Origin: JABDKJ01 sp964609215
Lineage (GTDB): Bacteria; Bacteroidota; Bacteroidia; Flavobacteriales_D; JABDKJ01
Reading direction: 5' to 3'
Assembly (NCBI GenBank): GCA_964609215.1
Contig: CAZSQZ010000017.1
Location: 17,217 to 81,216 of the forward strand
Length of the DNA stretch: 64,000 nucleotides
Position 1 is the stretch's first letter. Every line of letters begins with the position of its first letter. The notes beneath the pieces are model-generated. The model was not told the origin of the DNA and made no database searches. It worked only from the letters and a program-made list of their open reading frames with translations. A program made the position numbers and the translations under genes. Of this stretch, positions 43,613 to 52,645 are shown one piece after another.

Positions 43613-46600
43613 ATGAAATTAGTTAAAGATTTGATATTCAGGGATTTATTTCCGAAAGCATTTGCCTTGTTTTTTGCACTTGCCTTTACTTTACCTGCAA
43701 TGGGTCAGGAAGATGATGAATTCATTCATGTCTATGGTACAATTAAAGATTACCAAACGAGGAGAAAACTATCAGGTGTAACCGTGTCCGTAAAACAAGA
43801 TGGAAAGACCTTTAAGTCTATAACCACAACTGCGAATGGGAAATTTGAATTTTTCCTTCCTCTCGATCATGTCTACAACATAAATTATTCAAAATCAAAT
43901 TACATTGCTAAGAATATTGAAATAGATTCAAAGAACGTTCCCAATGAGTTGAGAAGGGGAGGTTTTTCAATGAATACAGATGTGGATATCTTCGAAAGTG
44001 TGCCTGATATCGATTTTTCATTTCTTGAAAATCCAATTGGTAAAGCAAATTGGGATAATGCGAAAGGTGAAATTTCCTGGAATTACGAATACATAGAAAG
44101 TGTAAAGAATCAGATTGATCGTCTGATGAAAGAATACGATAAGGCTAAAAAAGAAGAAGATAAAGAAGAAGAATCAGCAAACAAAGAGGAAGAAGAGCGA
44201 AACCTGAAGTTCGAGAAATTAATGAAGGATGGTGGAATTGCTTTGGAAACAAAGAAATATGATTCTGCAGTTGCTAAATACCAAGAGGCGGTTTCTTTAA
44301 AACCTGATAATCAATTGGCAAAGGATAAGTTAGAGGAGTCAAAGAAGAAACTTGATGAGGAAAAGGCCCTAGCCGAAGCGAACAAGAAATTTAATGAGTT
44401 CTTAGATAAAGGAGATGATGCATTTAAAGCAAAGAATTTTGAGGATGCCATAAAAAATTATGAGAGCGCTCTTGAAATAAAGGACAATGAAAAATATCCT
44501 AAAGATCAAATAGCTCAAGCTAAATTAAAACTAGAGGAACTCGCTAAAGTAGAGGCAGAGGAAAAAGAATTTAATGATCTTCTTGCTAAAGGAGACGGTG
44601 ATGTTGCCAATAACGAATTTGACGGTGCTATTGAATCTTATCAGAAAGCACTTGAACTGAAGCCTTTGGACAAAGGAGTTAAGACAAAAATTGATAAAGC
44701 CCAGAAATTGAAAGACGAGTTTTTGGCAAATGCAGCAAAGGAGGAAGAATTTCAGAACTTGGTAAAAGAAGCTGATGGTCTTTTCTCCTCCGAAAATTAT
44801 CAGGAATCTATTAATAAGTACAATGAAGCTCTTAAAGTTAAAAAGGATGCTTACGCAACAGAGCAAATAAGTAAAGCCGAGGAAAAAATTAAAGAGCTGG
44901 AAAATGCTGAGAAAGAGGCAATGGAGCTAGCAAAAAAGGAAGAAGAATATAATTCCTTTATGAGTGATGGGGAGCGTCAACTATCGGATAATAAATTTAA
45001 TGAAGCTATTTCTAGCTTTAAGGAGGCCTTAAAAATTAAGGAGGGGGATTCTACGGCAAGTAATAAGTTAGCAGCTGCGGAAAAGGCTAAAGAAGAGTCT
45101 GAAGCAAATATGGCAAAACAAGAACGCTATAATAATCTTATTGAAACGGCACAATCTCAGCAGAAATCGGGTGAATTGGAAGAAAGTTTGTCAACATATC
45201 AAGAAGCCGACAAACTAATGAGTACTAAGGATACCACAACTAAAATAGCAGAGCTTGAAGATTTAATCGAGGCAAAAAAAGCCAAAGAAAAGGAAGAAGA
45301 GGAATTAGCGGCTCAAGCTGCTTTAGCTGAAAAAGAAAAAGAAGAATTAGATAAGCAGTTCAATGAACTTGTTGAGAATGGAGATGTTGCCAATGATTCT
45401 CAAGATTATCAAGTAGCAATTGACAATTACAAACAAGCTCTTTCCTTAAAAACAGATGATCGAAATGTTAAAGGAAAATTGGAAAGTGCTGAAAAGGCGC
45501 TTGAAAAAATAAATGCTGAATTGGCTGCAGCAGAACAGAAGAGATTGGAAGAAGAAGAAAGGTTGGCAGAACAGAAAAAGCTAGAAGAGGAAGAAAGAGC
45601 TCGTGAGAAAGAATTGGAGGAAGAAAGGGAAAGGCAAAAAGCTTCAGAGAGAGAAAGGGAGAAAGAATATGAACGCTTGATTTCAATTGCAGATGAACAA
45701 TTTGAAGATAAGAACTTCGATTTGGCAATAGAGAATTATACAGCAGCTCAAGAGTTTAATTCTGAAAACCAATATGCGCAAGAACAAATTGAGCGTATTG
45801 AAAGGATGAAAGAAAAGCAAGAGCAAGAAAGATTGGAGGAAGAAGCCTTGGCTGAAGAGAGAAGAAGTAAAGAAGAAGAGGCGGCAAGAAAAAGAGAACT
45901 TCAGAAAAGTAAATTTGATAGTGATCTGGAGCAGGAAGCGGAGGAGTATATGGCAAATTTAAGAGCGGAGAGAATTAAAGCTAAAGCTCAAAAGGCAAAA
46001 GATGCCAAAGAAAATTGGAATGCAACACAACAAGACTTTACTCAAATAAGTGAAGAAGTATTAGTCCAAAATCAGGAGCAGATTCAGGGTTATAAAGATG
46101 AGATAGCCGATAGAGAAAATGCCTTTAACAAAGAATCCAAAGTTAAAGCCGAATTAGTAAAGGATACTAAAGAAGATCAACAGTCATTTAATAGTGAAAA
46201 AAGTGATAGTCAGAATAGAAGAATAGAGGATGCTGTAGGTGAATTGAATTCATATAGTGATTACAAAAAGGAAATGGCGGAAGTAGGCAATAGCTTAAAT
46301 GAAGAAAAGTTTGAAGCAATTGCAGATTTAAAAATGGTAAATCAAGAGCTACAAACAGATGGTGTTGAGAAACAGAAAAAATCGTCTGAAGAGATAAATA
46401 CTCAAAAGAAAGTGTATGAAAGAAATGCTCAGAGATATGCTTCAGAAGGAAATAAGAAAATAAGCGATTCTAATTACAAGTTAGTTGAAAATAAAAAGGC
46501 TGTAAGCGAGTATTATAGTGGTAGGGCGAAGGAAGCTAAGGACAATGGAACTGAAATTCTATCTAAGGAAAAAAAGAACTTAAACTCTTTTAATGAGAAA

Positions 46601-46906
46601 AACGCGACCAGTCAAAATCAAAAAATAAAAGACTCCAAAAGAAAAGTTGGGGAAGTAGAACGTCACAATACGAAGCCATCTCCAGATAGGTATGGACACG
46701 AGTTAGCAGAAGAGTATCCTCAAGGAGTCACTGAGGAAAAATTGGTTGAGAATGGTCAGGTAATACTTACTAGATATGTTGTAGTTGGAAACAAGGTCGA
46801 TGTCTATAAAAAAGTAATTGGTATGAATAGAAATTACTTTTTTAAGAATGGAAATAGTTGTTCGGAAGACACTTGGAAAAGAGAGAGTACAGTAGTTTTG
46901 GAATAG
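43613..46906 (+). CDS. Large envelope protein: CarboxypepD_reg domain, eight TPR-like units, coiled coil
   Basis: 1097 residues from the ATG at 43613, which opens a signal peptide (to about residue 31, AMGQ). The TTG at 43562 would put 17 residues before it. Residues 37-115 are a CarboxypepD_reg-like sandwich (FIHVYGTIKDYQTRRKLSGV). Residues about 200-760 hold eight TPR-like units of about 60 residues, each ending in a helical Lys/Glu linker (patterns such as NKFNEAISSFKEALKIKEGD and KNFEDAIKNYESALEIKDN). A long Arg/Lys/Glu coiled coil follows. The last 70 residues carry YPQGVTEEKLVENGQVILTR and YFFKNGNSCSEDTW, a C-terminal module I recall from other Bacteroidota envelope proteins. Function unknown. 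Confidence 0.85.
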   Translation: MKLVKDLIFRDLFPKAFALFFALAFTLPAMGQEDDEFIHVYGTIKDYQTRRKLSGVTVSVKQDGKTFKSITTTANGKFEFFLPLDHVYNINYSKSNYIAKNIEIDSKNVPNELRRGGFSMNTDVDIFESVPDIDFSFLENPIGKANWDNAKGEISWNYEYIESVKNQIDRLMKEYDKAKKEEDKEEESANKEEEERNLKFEKLMKDGGIALETKKYDSAVAKYQEAVSLKPDNQLAKDKLEESKKKLDEEKALAEANKKFNEFLDKGDDAFKAKNFEDAIKNYESALEIKDNEKYPKDQIAQAKLKLEELAKVEAEEKEFNDLLAKGDGDVANNEFDGAIESYQKALELKPLDKGVKTKIDKAQKLKDEFLANAAKEEEFQNLVKEADGLFSSENYQESINKYNEALKVKKDAYATEQISKAEEKIKELENAEKEAMELAKKEEEYNSFMSDGERQLSDNKFNEAISSFKEALKIKEGDSTASNKLAAAEKAKEESEANMAKQERYNNLIETAQSQQKSGELEESLSTYQEADKLMSTKDTTTKIAELEDLIEAKKAKEKEEEELAAQAALAEKEKEELDKQFNELVENGDVANDSQDYQVAIDNYKQALSLKTDDRNVKGKLESAEKALEKINAELAAAEQKRLEEEERLAEQKKLEEEERAREKELEEERERQKASEREREKEYERLISIADEQFEDKNFDLAIENYTAAQEFNSENQYAQEQIERIERMKEKQEQERLEEEALAEERRSKEEEAARKRELQKSKFDSDLEQEAEEYMANLRAERIKAKAQKAKDAKENWNATQQDFTQISEEVLVQNQEQIQGYKDEIADRENAFNKESKVKAELVKDTKEDQQSFNSEKSDSQNRRIEDAVGELNSYSDYKKEMAEVGNSLNEEKFEAIADLKMVNQELQTDGVEKQKKSSEEINTQKKVYERNAQRYASEGNKKISDSNYKLVENKKAVSEYYSGRAKEAKDNGTEILSKEKKNLNSFNEKNATSQNQKIKDSKRKVGEVERHNTKPSPDRYGHELAEEYPQGVTEEKLVENGQVILTRYVVVGNKVDVYKKVIGMNRNYFFKNGNSCSEDTWKRESTVVLE

Positions 46907-47005
46907 AATTTTTTCCTTTTAAATCTTTATAGTACCAATTAACACCTTTATCGGATTTCATTTGTTTTGCTGCGTATATTTAGGTTTTAAGTAAAATTTA
47001 AAATT

Positions 47006-47266
47006 ATGTTAGCAGTTAGAAAAGGAATGGCCATTTTCCTCTCATTAATGGTATTGGCAGTCACTGTAGTTTTTCTCTTAGCACTATGGGACTTAATTCC
47101 GGATATTGATTTTCGAGAATTATTCGGAAAATTCATGTGGTCCATATTCACCATTTTTGTTTCTTCAGTATTGCTTCTCTTCATATTCTCTGTATTATAT
47201 AAAGGAGATAGTAAAAGAGTAGCAGATAGAACTTTTCAGGCTAGAACTAAGCCTTCAATGGAATAA
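47006..47266 (+). CDS. Small inner-membrane protein
   Basis: 86 residues with two transmembrane helices (about 8-27 and 45-65) and a basic, probably cytoplasmic tail (GDSKRVADRTFQARTKPS). No family recognised. It lies 100 bases after the TPR/coiled-coil gene and ends 25 bases before a tRNA gene. Confidence 0.6.
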   Translation: MLAVRKGMAIFLSLMVLAVTVVFLLALWDLIPDIDFRELFGKFMWSIFTIFVSSVLLLFIFSVLYKGDSKRVADRTFQARTKPSME

Positions 47267-47272
47267 AGTAAA

Positions 47273-47280
47273 TATATTCG
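47273..47280 (+). promoter_or_regulatory. Possible tRNA-Arg promoter box
   Basis: TATATTCG, one mismatch from TAnnTTTG, ten bases before the first base of the tRNA. Weak evidence, given only because the position is right for transcription starting just upstream of the acceptor stem. Confidence 0.3.
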
Positions 47281-47290
47281 CACCTCAAAT

Positions 47291-47364
47291 GGCCTCGTAG
47301 CATAACTGAATAGTGCACTTGATTACGGCTCAAGAGGTTACAGGTTTGAATCCTGTCGAGGTCA
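47291..47364 (+). tRNA. tRNA-Arg (anticodon ACG)
   Basis: Folded by hand: acceptor stem GGCCTCG/CGAGGTC with one G-U, D-stem GCAT/GTGC, anticodon stem CTTGA/TCAAG with the 7-base loop TTACGGC (anticodon ACG, A34 presumably edited to inosine to read CGU/CGC/CGA), variable loop AGGTT, T-stem ACAGG/CCTGT with loop TTTGAAT, discriminator A. 74 bases, no encoded CCA. The D-loop has G18-A19 and the T-loop has U55-U56, so the nearly universal G19-C56 tertiary pair is replaced by A19-U56. Confidence 0.93.
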
Positions 47365-47374
47365 CTAAGAAATC

Positions 47375-47402
47375 AAAGCCCTTCCTACCGGAAGGGCTTT
47401 TG
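47375..47402 (+). terminator. Intrinsic terminator after tRNA-Arg
   Basis: Hairpin with 11-bp perfect stem AAAGCCCTTCC / GGAAGGGCTTT around a TACC loop, followed by T residues. It starts ten bases after the tRNA. Confidence 0.8.
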
Positions 47403-47436
47403 CATTTTGTCAGAATGAGAATTTATTCTCATTTCT

Positions 47437-47608
47437 GTAAAAAATGTAAAAGCCGGTCAAAGCATTTGACCGAAGCTTTGAATTCGGAATTCGGAGTTTA
47501 ATCAGGATGCCGCAGGAATCCGGTAAAAAATGTAAAAGCCGGTCAAAGCATTTGACTGGAGCTTTGAATTCGGAATTTGGAGTTTAATCAGGATGCCGCA
47601 GGAATCCG
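47437..47608 (+). repeat. 86-bp tandem repeat, two full copies, each with a terminator-like hairpin
   Basis: Copies start at 47437 and 47523; a third begins at 47609 and runs into the next terminator. Each has AAAAGC, then a hairpin CGGTCAAA-GCA-TTTGACCG (copy 2 closes CCGGTCAAA with TTTGACTGG), an EcoRI-like GAATTCGGAATT stretch and AGGATGCCGCAGGAATCCGG. The stems differ between copies but still pair. This 375-base spacer (47365-47739) contains no gene. Confidence 0.8.
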
Positions 47609-47619
47609 GTAAAAAATAC

Positions 47620-47647
47620 AAAAGCCCTTCCGGTAGGAGGGGCTTTT
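47620..47647 (+). terminator. Second intrinsic terminator, copy of the first
   Basis: AAAAGCCCTTCC / GGAGGGGCTTTT around GGTA, 12-bp stem with one wobble pair. The following bases (GCATTTTGTCAGAATGAGAA) repeat exactly those after the first terminator, showing that the whole block was duplicated. Confidence 0.7.
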
Positions 47648-47739
47648 GCATTTTGTCAGAATGAGAATTTATGCTTAACTCTGTAAGCAGTGCAAAATCT
47701 GTTCTATTAAAATAGAAAGAAATTAAAGTATTTTATTTG

Positions 47740-48171
47740 ATGGAAGAAACCATAACCCTCCGACAAGGATTTGATAAGTTCCAAAAAAGGAACAGAAAAT
47801 TATTTGCAGACAGACCATTATCGAAAGAGGGAGAGAAGTTTTTAAGATGCCACGATATAGCTCATGTTGTTTTTGACTGTGACACTTCCATATATGGAGA
47901 GGGACTTGTTAAAATATAGATAACATTTGGCAGTACATTAGATTTCTGGAAAGTAATTAAAGGGTATAAAGAAGCAAGTGCTTTCGATCTGTTTAGAATG
48001 TATAGTTTTTGGCATATAATTAAAAACATATTTAAATATCTAGTAAGAATACCTCAAGCAATTTTTAGCGTAAGAAGAATGAGCAAGCCATGGCCGTTTT
48101 TTGCATATGAAGCCTATTTAGATATGCCTTTATCAAAAATAAGAAAGGAGTTTAACATATATGTACTCTAA
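47740..48171 (+). pseudogene. COQ4-like gene interrupted by one in-frame TAG
   Basis: One continuous frame of 143 codons from ATG 47740 to TAA 48169 with a single TAG at 47917-47919 (codon 60). Before it the sequence contains RCHDIAHVVFDCDTSIYGEG, which has the HDxxHx11E metal motif of COQ4-type proteins (HD, His three residues later, Glu twelve residues after that). After it the reading continues smoothly as ITFGSTLDFWKVIKGYKEAS to PWPFFAYEAYLDMPLSKIRK. A Trp codon (TGG) mutated to TAG is the simplest explanation. COQ4 family members act in quinone biosynthesis; the exact role here is unknown. It may be a recent pseudogene, a sequencing error or a readthrough gene. Confidence 0.75.
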
Positions 48172-48298
48172 TTAAAGTTCCTTAATATAAATTTGATATT
48201 CAAAAACAACTATTTCAGTGCCGAAGGAATCCACCATAAACTATAAGCTCTAGTCCAAATAACTTGCTAGCCAGAGCAGAATATCGTAATTTCATAAT

Positions 48299-51200
48299 AT
48301 GGTACAGAGAAGGTCAGTGAGTTTGTTCGTTTTGCTTTTTTTTCTTGCCATTGTTTCCAATGCCCAACTGGTTATAAATGAATATTCTGTTCACAAAGGA
48401 TTAAATGACTTCGGTCAAAGTCATGATTGGATTGAAATTTATAATAACAGTGTGAATACAATAGATCTATCAGATTATTATTTATCAGATGAAATTGATA
48501 ATCCACAAAAATGGAATTTGCCAAATATTGATTTGGCTAGTGATGAACTGATTGCCATTTGTGCTTCTGGTCTTAATATTTCAGAAAAAATTGATCATTG
48601 GGAATCTTTGGTTCTAGCTGAGAATTTGTGGAGATATCAAATAGGAAATGCCGAGCCAGATACTGACTGGAAGAATCTTGATTTTAATGATGACTCTTGG
48701 TCAGTAGGAACAGGAGGAATTGGATATGGTGATAATGATGATAATACGATAATTGGCAATGTAAATTCCATTTATATGAGAAGAGAATTTCAAATCGCAG
48801 ATTTGAATGATTTGGGTAGTATGATTTTACATGCCGATTTTGACGATGCTTTTGTCGCTTACCTAAATGGAATTGAGATTGCAAGATCCGATAATATACT
48901 GGGAGATTCTCCTCCTTATAATGCCAGTGTTCAATTCGATATGGAAGCACTTTTATACCAAGGCTTAGAACCCTTTTCAAAAAGTTTTGATGAAGATGAG
49001 GTAGAAACACTTCTTCAGGAAGGTGTTAATGTGTTTGCAGTGCAGGTGCATAATGTAAGCCTTTCGTCTTCGGATTTATCTTCTAATTTTTATTTGTCTA
49101 CTGCTATTAAATCCAATGAATATAACTACTTTGAATTACCCTCTTGGTTTACCCCGGAAATTGAGAACAATTATTTCCACAGCAATTTTAAATTATCATT
49201 AGATGAAAATATTATCCTCGCCCATGAGGATGGAAATATTGTTGACCTTGTGCTGGTAGATGAAAGTTTAGAGTTTCAAATTTCAAAAGGAAGAAAACCA
49301 AATGGGTCAAACAATTGGTGTTTTTTTAATACACCAAGTCCTGAAAGCTCAAATGTAAATTCTATCTGTTATGAGGGTTTTGCGGAAACACCAGAACTAA
49401 GCAGCGAGTCTGGATGGTATGTAAATGACTTTACCATATTCGCTGAAGACAACAATGGTACTATTCATTATACTACCAATGGGGATATTCCAACTACCAG
49501 TTCACTCATTTATTCTGAACCTATACTAATTGATAGTACTAGCATATATTCATTCAGAGCTTTTGCTGATGGAAATATTCTGCCAAGTAAAATTGTGGAT
49601 CGTATCTATATTCTTGATAAGGATAACCATAATTTACCCGTTCTTTCTATTTATACCAATGAAGAAAATCTTTGGGATTTTAATACGGGAATATATGTTT
49701 CAGGACCCAATGCGGAATTCAATTATCCTTTCTTTGGAAGTAACTTTTGGCAACCTTGGTCCAGATTTTCCAGATTGGAATTCTTTGATGAAAATAAAAA
49801 CAAAATAGCCGAAGAACATTTGGATATTGAGATACATGGAGGTTGGTCAAGAGCTGAACCTCAAAAATCTTTTCGCTTTGATTTCAAGTCAGAATATACC
49901 GGAAATTTGGAATACTCAATTTTTGATTCTAAACCAGAACTAAACTCTTTCAACAATTTCAATGTAAGAAATGGAGGACAACATGTTAATGTAGATAAGA
50001 TTCAAGACGCAATAATTACTCGAGCGAGTCGAAACTTGTCTTTGGATGTTCAAGCCTATCAACCATGTATTTTGTACTTAAATGGCGCTTATTGGGGTGT
50101 ATATGGAATTCGCGAGAAAATGGATGAGCATTACATTCAAAGTAATCATGATCTATCTGACCAAAATCTTGATCTTTTAAATTCATTTGGTGTCTTAAAT
50201 GGATCAGACGATCAATTTTTATTAGATGTTGGAACCATTTTGAATGAAGATGTAACAGGACCTTTCTTTTATTCTAATTTTTCCAATCTATTCGACATAC
50301 AAAATTATATCGATTATTTTTCTGTTCAGACTTACATCCAAAATATGGATTGGTTGGGAATTAACTGGGGAGCGAATAATATTAAACTTTGGAGAGAGCA
50401 AAGTGCAAATTCAAAATGGAGGTATATGCTTTTTGATACGGATGCGGCCTTTGGTTTTTTTGGTCAGAATATCTTTAACAATTATATAGAAGCGGCCAGA
50501 AACCCATCTTTTCCGAATGCACATTCTTTAGTCTTCAATCATGTATTAGAAAACAATCAATTTAAATGTGAATTTGCTAATAGAAGTGCAGACCTTATCA
50601 ATACAACCTTTGAGCCCAATAATTTATTTGAGACAACGGAAGTAATTAAAAGCGACATAGAAAATGCTATGCAAGACCATATTGATTATTGGAATGCTCC
50701 AGGTTCTATAGATGCCTGGAATGAAAGTATTAATTCCATTCTTAATTATAATTTTCAGAGAATAAACACGGCACGTAATCACTTGCAACAAAGTTTAGAT
50801 TTGAATGGACAGTTTAGCATTAATTTGGATGTCTTTCCAGCAGGTTCTGGTTCCATTACAATAAATTCAATTACACCTTTGAACTATCCGTGGCAGGGAG
50901 TATACTTTAATGGTTGTCCAGTAGAAATAATTGCGGAAGCAAATGAAGGTTTTGAATTTAGCCATTGGTCCGAAAATGGACATTTAAGTCAAGCTGATTT
51001 TGACCAAAACTTGATTGTTGATTTTTTTCAAAATGACAACTTTGTGGCTAACTTCTTACCTGCACTTTCAGTAGAGGAAGTAGCAAAAAACGGTATTAAC
51101 TTATTTCCTAACCCTAGCTCAGGATTATTAAAATTAAATGTATCGGAAGGACATTGGCACTCATACAGGGTATTTAGTTCAGAAGCAAGTTTAGTGATGG

Positions 51201-51322
51201 AATCAAAAATCAAATGGGGAGAGAATACAATTGATTTGACACACCTTTCAGACGGTGTTTACATTCTAGAAATTCATGGAGAATATGGAGTGTCTTTTGA
51301 GCGGGTGGTATTAAAAAAGTAA
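48299..51322 (+). CDS. CotH-kinase family T9SS-secreted protein
   Basis: 1007 residues. A signal peptide (1-22, SNAQ) is followed by a lamin-tail domain (LVINEYSVHKGLNDFGQSHD, WIEIYNNS) and a beta-domain (about 110-260). A chitobiase-C-like segment comes next (GTIHYTTNGDIPTTSSLIYS, residues about 385-440). The CotH kinase-like domain (about 450-830) carries HGGWSRAEPQKSFRFDF near 513, GVYGIREKMDEHYIQ near 600, and WRYMLFDTDAAFGFF with the catalytic-type Asp near 713. A T9SS type-A sorting domain closes the protein (LFPNPSSGLLKLN, SDGVYILEIHG). CotH of Bacillus phosphorylates spore-coat proteins; the secreted Bacteroidota versions have unknown substrates. Confidence 0.92.
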   Translation: MVQRRSVSLFVLLFFLAIVSNAQLVINEYSVHKGLNDFGQSHDWIEIYNNSVNTIDLSDYYLSDEIDNPQKWNLPNIDLASDELIAICASGLNISEKIDHWESLVLAENLWRYQIGNAEPDTDWKNLDFNDDSWSVGTGGIGYGDNDDNTIIGNVNSIYMRREFQIADLNDLGSMILHADFDDAFVAYLNGIEIARSDNILGDSPPYNASVQFDMEALLYQGLEPFSKSFDEDEVETLLQEGVNVFAVQVHNVSLSSSDLSSNFYLSTAIKSNEYNYFELPSWFTPEIENNYFHSNFKLSLDENIILAHEDGNIVDLVLVDESLEFQISKGRKPNGSNNWCFFNTPSPESSNVNSICYEGFAETPELSSESGWYVNDFTIFAEDNNGTIHYTTNGDIPTTSSLIYSEPILIDSTSIYSFRAFADGNILPSKIVDRIYILDKDNHNLPVLSIYTNEENLWDFNTGIYVSGPNAEFNYPFFGSNFWQPWSRFSRLEFFDENKNKIAEEHLDIEIHGGWSRAEPQKSFRFDFKSEYTGNLEYSIFDSKPELNSFNNFNVRNGGQHVNVDKIQDAIITRASRNLSLDVQAYQPCILYLNGAYWGVYGIREKMDEHYIQSNHDLSDQNLDLLNSFGVLNGSDDQFLLDVGTILNEDVTGPFFYSNFSNLFDIQNYIDYFSVQTYIQNMDWLGINWGANNIKLWREQSANSKWRYMLFDTDAAFGFFGQNIFNNYIEAARNPSFPNAHSLVFNHVLENNQFKCEFANRSADLINTTFEPNNLFETTEVIKSDIENAMQDHIDYWNAPGSIDAWNESINSILNYNFQRINTARNHLQQSLDLNGQFSINLDVFPAGSGSITINSITPLNYPWQGVYFNGCPVEIIAEANEGFEFSHWSENGHLSQADFDQNLIVDFFQNDNFVANFLPALSVEEVAKNGINLFPNPSSGLLKLNVSEGHWHSYRVFSSEASLVMESKIKWGENTIDLTHLSDGVYILEIHGEYGVSFERVVLKK

Positions 51323-51330
51323 GCATAAAA

Positions 51331-51354
51331 AAAGTCGAGCATTTGCTCGACTTT
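51331..51354. terminator. Bidirectional intrinsic terminator
   Basis: Perfect 10-bp stem AAAGTCGAGC / GCTCGACTTT around the loop ATTT, with an A-run before and T-run after it. It lies between the convergent CotH-type and histone-like genes and can end transcription of both. Confidence 0.85.
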
Positions 51355-51376
51355 CATACCTGCGTTTAAATAGTTG

Positions 51377-52356
51377 TTATTTCTTTCTTGAAGAAGACTT
51401 TCTCTTCGGAGCCGCTTTTTTCTTAGCTGTAGTTTTTCTCTTTGGAGCCGCTTTTTTCTTAGCTGCGGTTTTTTTCTTTGGAGCCGCTTTTTTAGCAGTT
51501 GTCTTTTTAGCTGCTGCTTTTCTTTTTGGAGCCGCTTTTTTCTTAGCTGCGGTTTTTTTCTTCGGAGCTGCTTTTTTGGCAGTTGTCTTTTTAGCTGCTG
51601 CTTTTCTCTTCGGAGCCGCTTTTTTAGCAGTGGTCTTTTTAGCTGCCGCTTTTCTCTTCGGAGCTGCTTTTTTAGCAGTGGTCTTCTTAGCTGCTGTTTT
51701 TCTCTTCGGAGCTGCTTTTTTAGCAGTGGTCTTTTTAGCTGCTGCTTTTCTTTTTGGAGCTGCTTTTTTAGCAGTGGACTTTTTAGCTGCNNNNNNNNNN
51801 NNNNNNNNNNNNNNNNNNNNNNNNNNNNNNNNNNNNNNNNNNNNNNNNNNNNNNNNNNNNNNNNNNNNNNNNNNNNNNNNNNNNNNNNNNTAGCTGCTGC
51901 TTTTCTTTTTGGAGCTGCTTTTTTAGCAGTGGACTTTTTAGCTGCTGCTTTTCTTTTTGGAGCTGCTTTTTTAGCAGTGGTCTTTTTAGCTGCCGCTTTT
52001 CTTTTTGGAGCTGCTTTTTTAGCAGTGGACTTTTTAGCTGCCGCTTTTCTTTTTGGAGCTGCTTTTTTAGCAGTAGTCTTTTTAGCTGCCGCTTTTCTTT
52101 TTGGAGCTGCTTTTTTAGCAGTAGTCTTTTTAGCTGCTGCTTTTCTTTTTGGAGCTGCTTTTTTAGCAGTTGCCTTTTTAGCTGCTGCTTTTCTTTTCGG
52201 AGCCGCTTTTTTAGCAGTGGTCTTCTTAGCTGCTGCTTTTTTCTTAGGAGCTGCTTTTTTAGCAGTTGTCTTTTTAGCTGCTGCTTTTTTCTTAGGAGCT
52301 GCTTTTTTTGCTGTTGTCTTTTTAGCCGCTGCCTTTTTTACAGTTTTCTTAGCCAT
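51377..52356 (-). CDS. Histone-H1-like Lys/Ala/Pro repeat protein (gap in assembly)
   Basis: Starts MAKKTVKKAAAKK and continues as a 16-residue (48-base) unit AAAKK(T/S/A)TAKKAAPK(R/K)K, nine copies before the N-run and at least six complete or degraded copies after it, ending KSSSRKK-stop at 51377. This is the composition of bacterial histone-H1/Hc1-like DNA-binding proteins. Before and after the gap the reading frames disagree by two bases, so the 100 N are a placeholder of unknown real length. The protein is therefore of unknown total size. It is expected to coat DNA non-specifically. Confidence 0.85.
51791..51890. other. Assembly gap (100 N)
   Basis: Exactly 100 N inside the 48-base repeats. 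The frame mismatch across it means its length is a convention, not a measurement. Confidence 0.98.
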
Positions 52357-52645
52357 AATATAGATGATTTATTTACTAACAATTTTTGTAATAACCTGTA
52401 TACGATAAAACTAAGTTGAAAGGTTCAAATCACTATTGATGTAATTAAAACTTTCAACAATTCTGTTTTTAAAAAACCAGATGTGTTTTGGATAAAGTCA
52501 TTTCATAAGAATGATTCTTTTTTACTTACAAAACAGCATCTGATAAAAATCTAAGATCATCTATTATTGGAATAATAATAAGCTAGAAAAATCAAGTTTA
52601 TATACTGATTATTTCTTTCTTTGGTAATCATAATTTTTATCACCT

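Noticed and set aside
47437..47608. CRISPR or phage attachment site next to the tRNA gene
   Set aside because: Only two copies with no unique spacers, and no copy of the tRNA 3' end or integrase gene is found nearby.
51929..52363. Long plus-strand frame of 144 codons (and 51576-51893) encoding repeated Ala/Phe/Leu-rich hydrophobic units
   Set aside because: It is the exact antisense of the 48-base histone-like repeats; codon bias of the Lys/Ala repeat leaves the opposite strand open. No start context or independent support.
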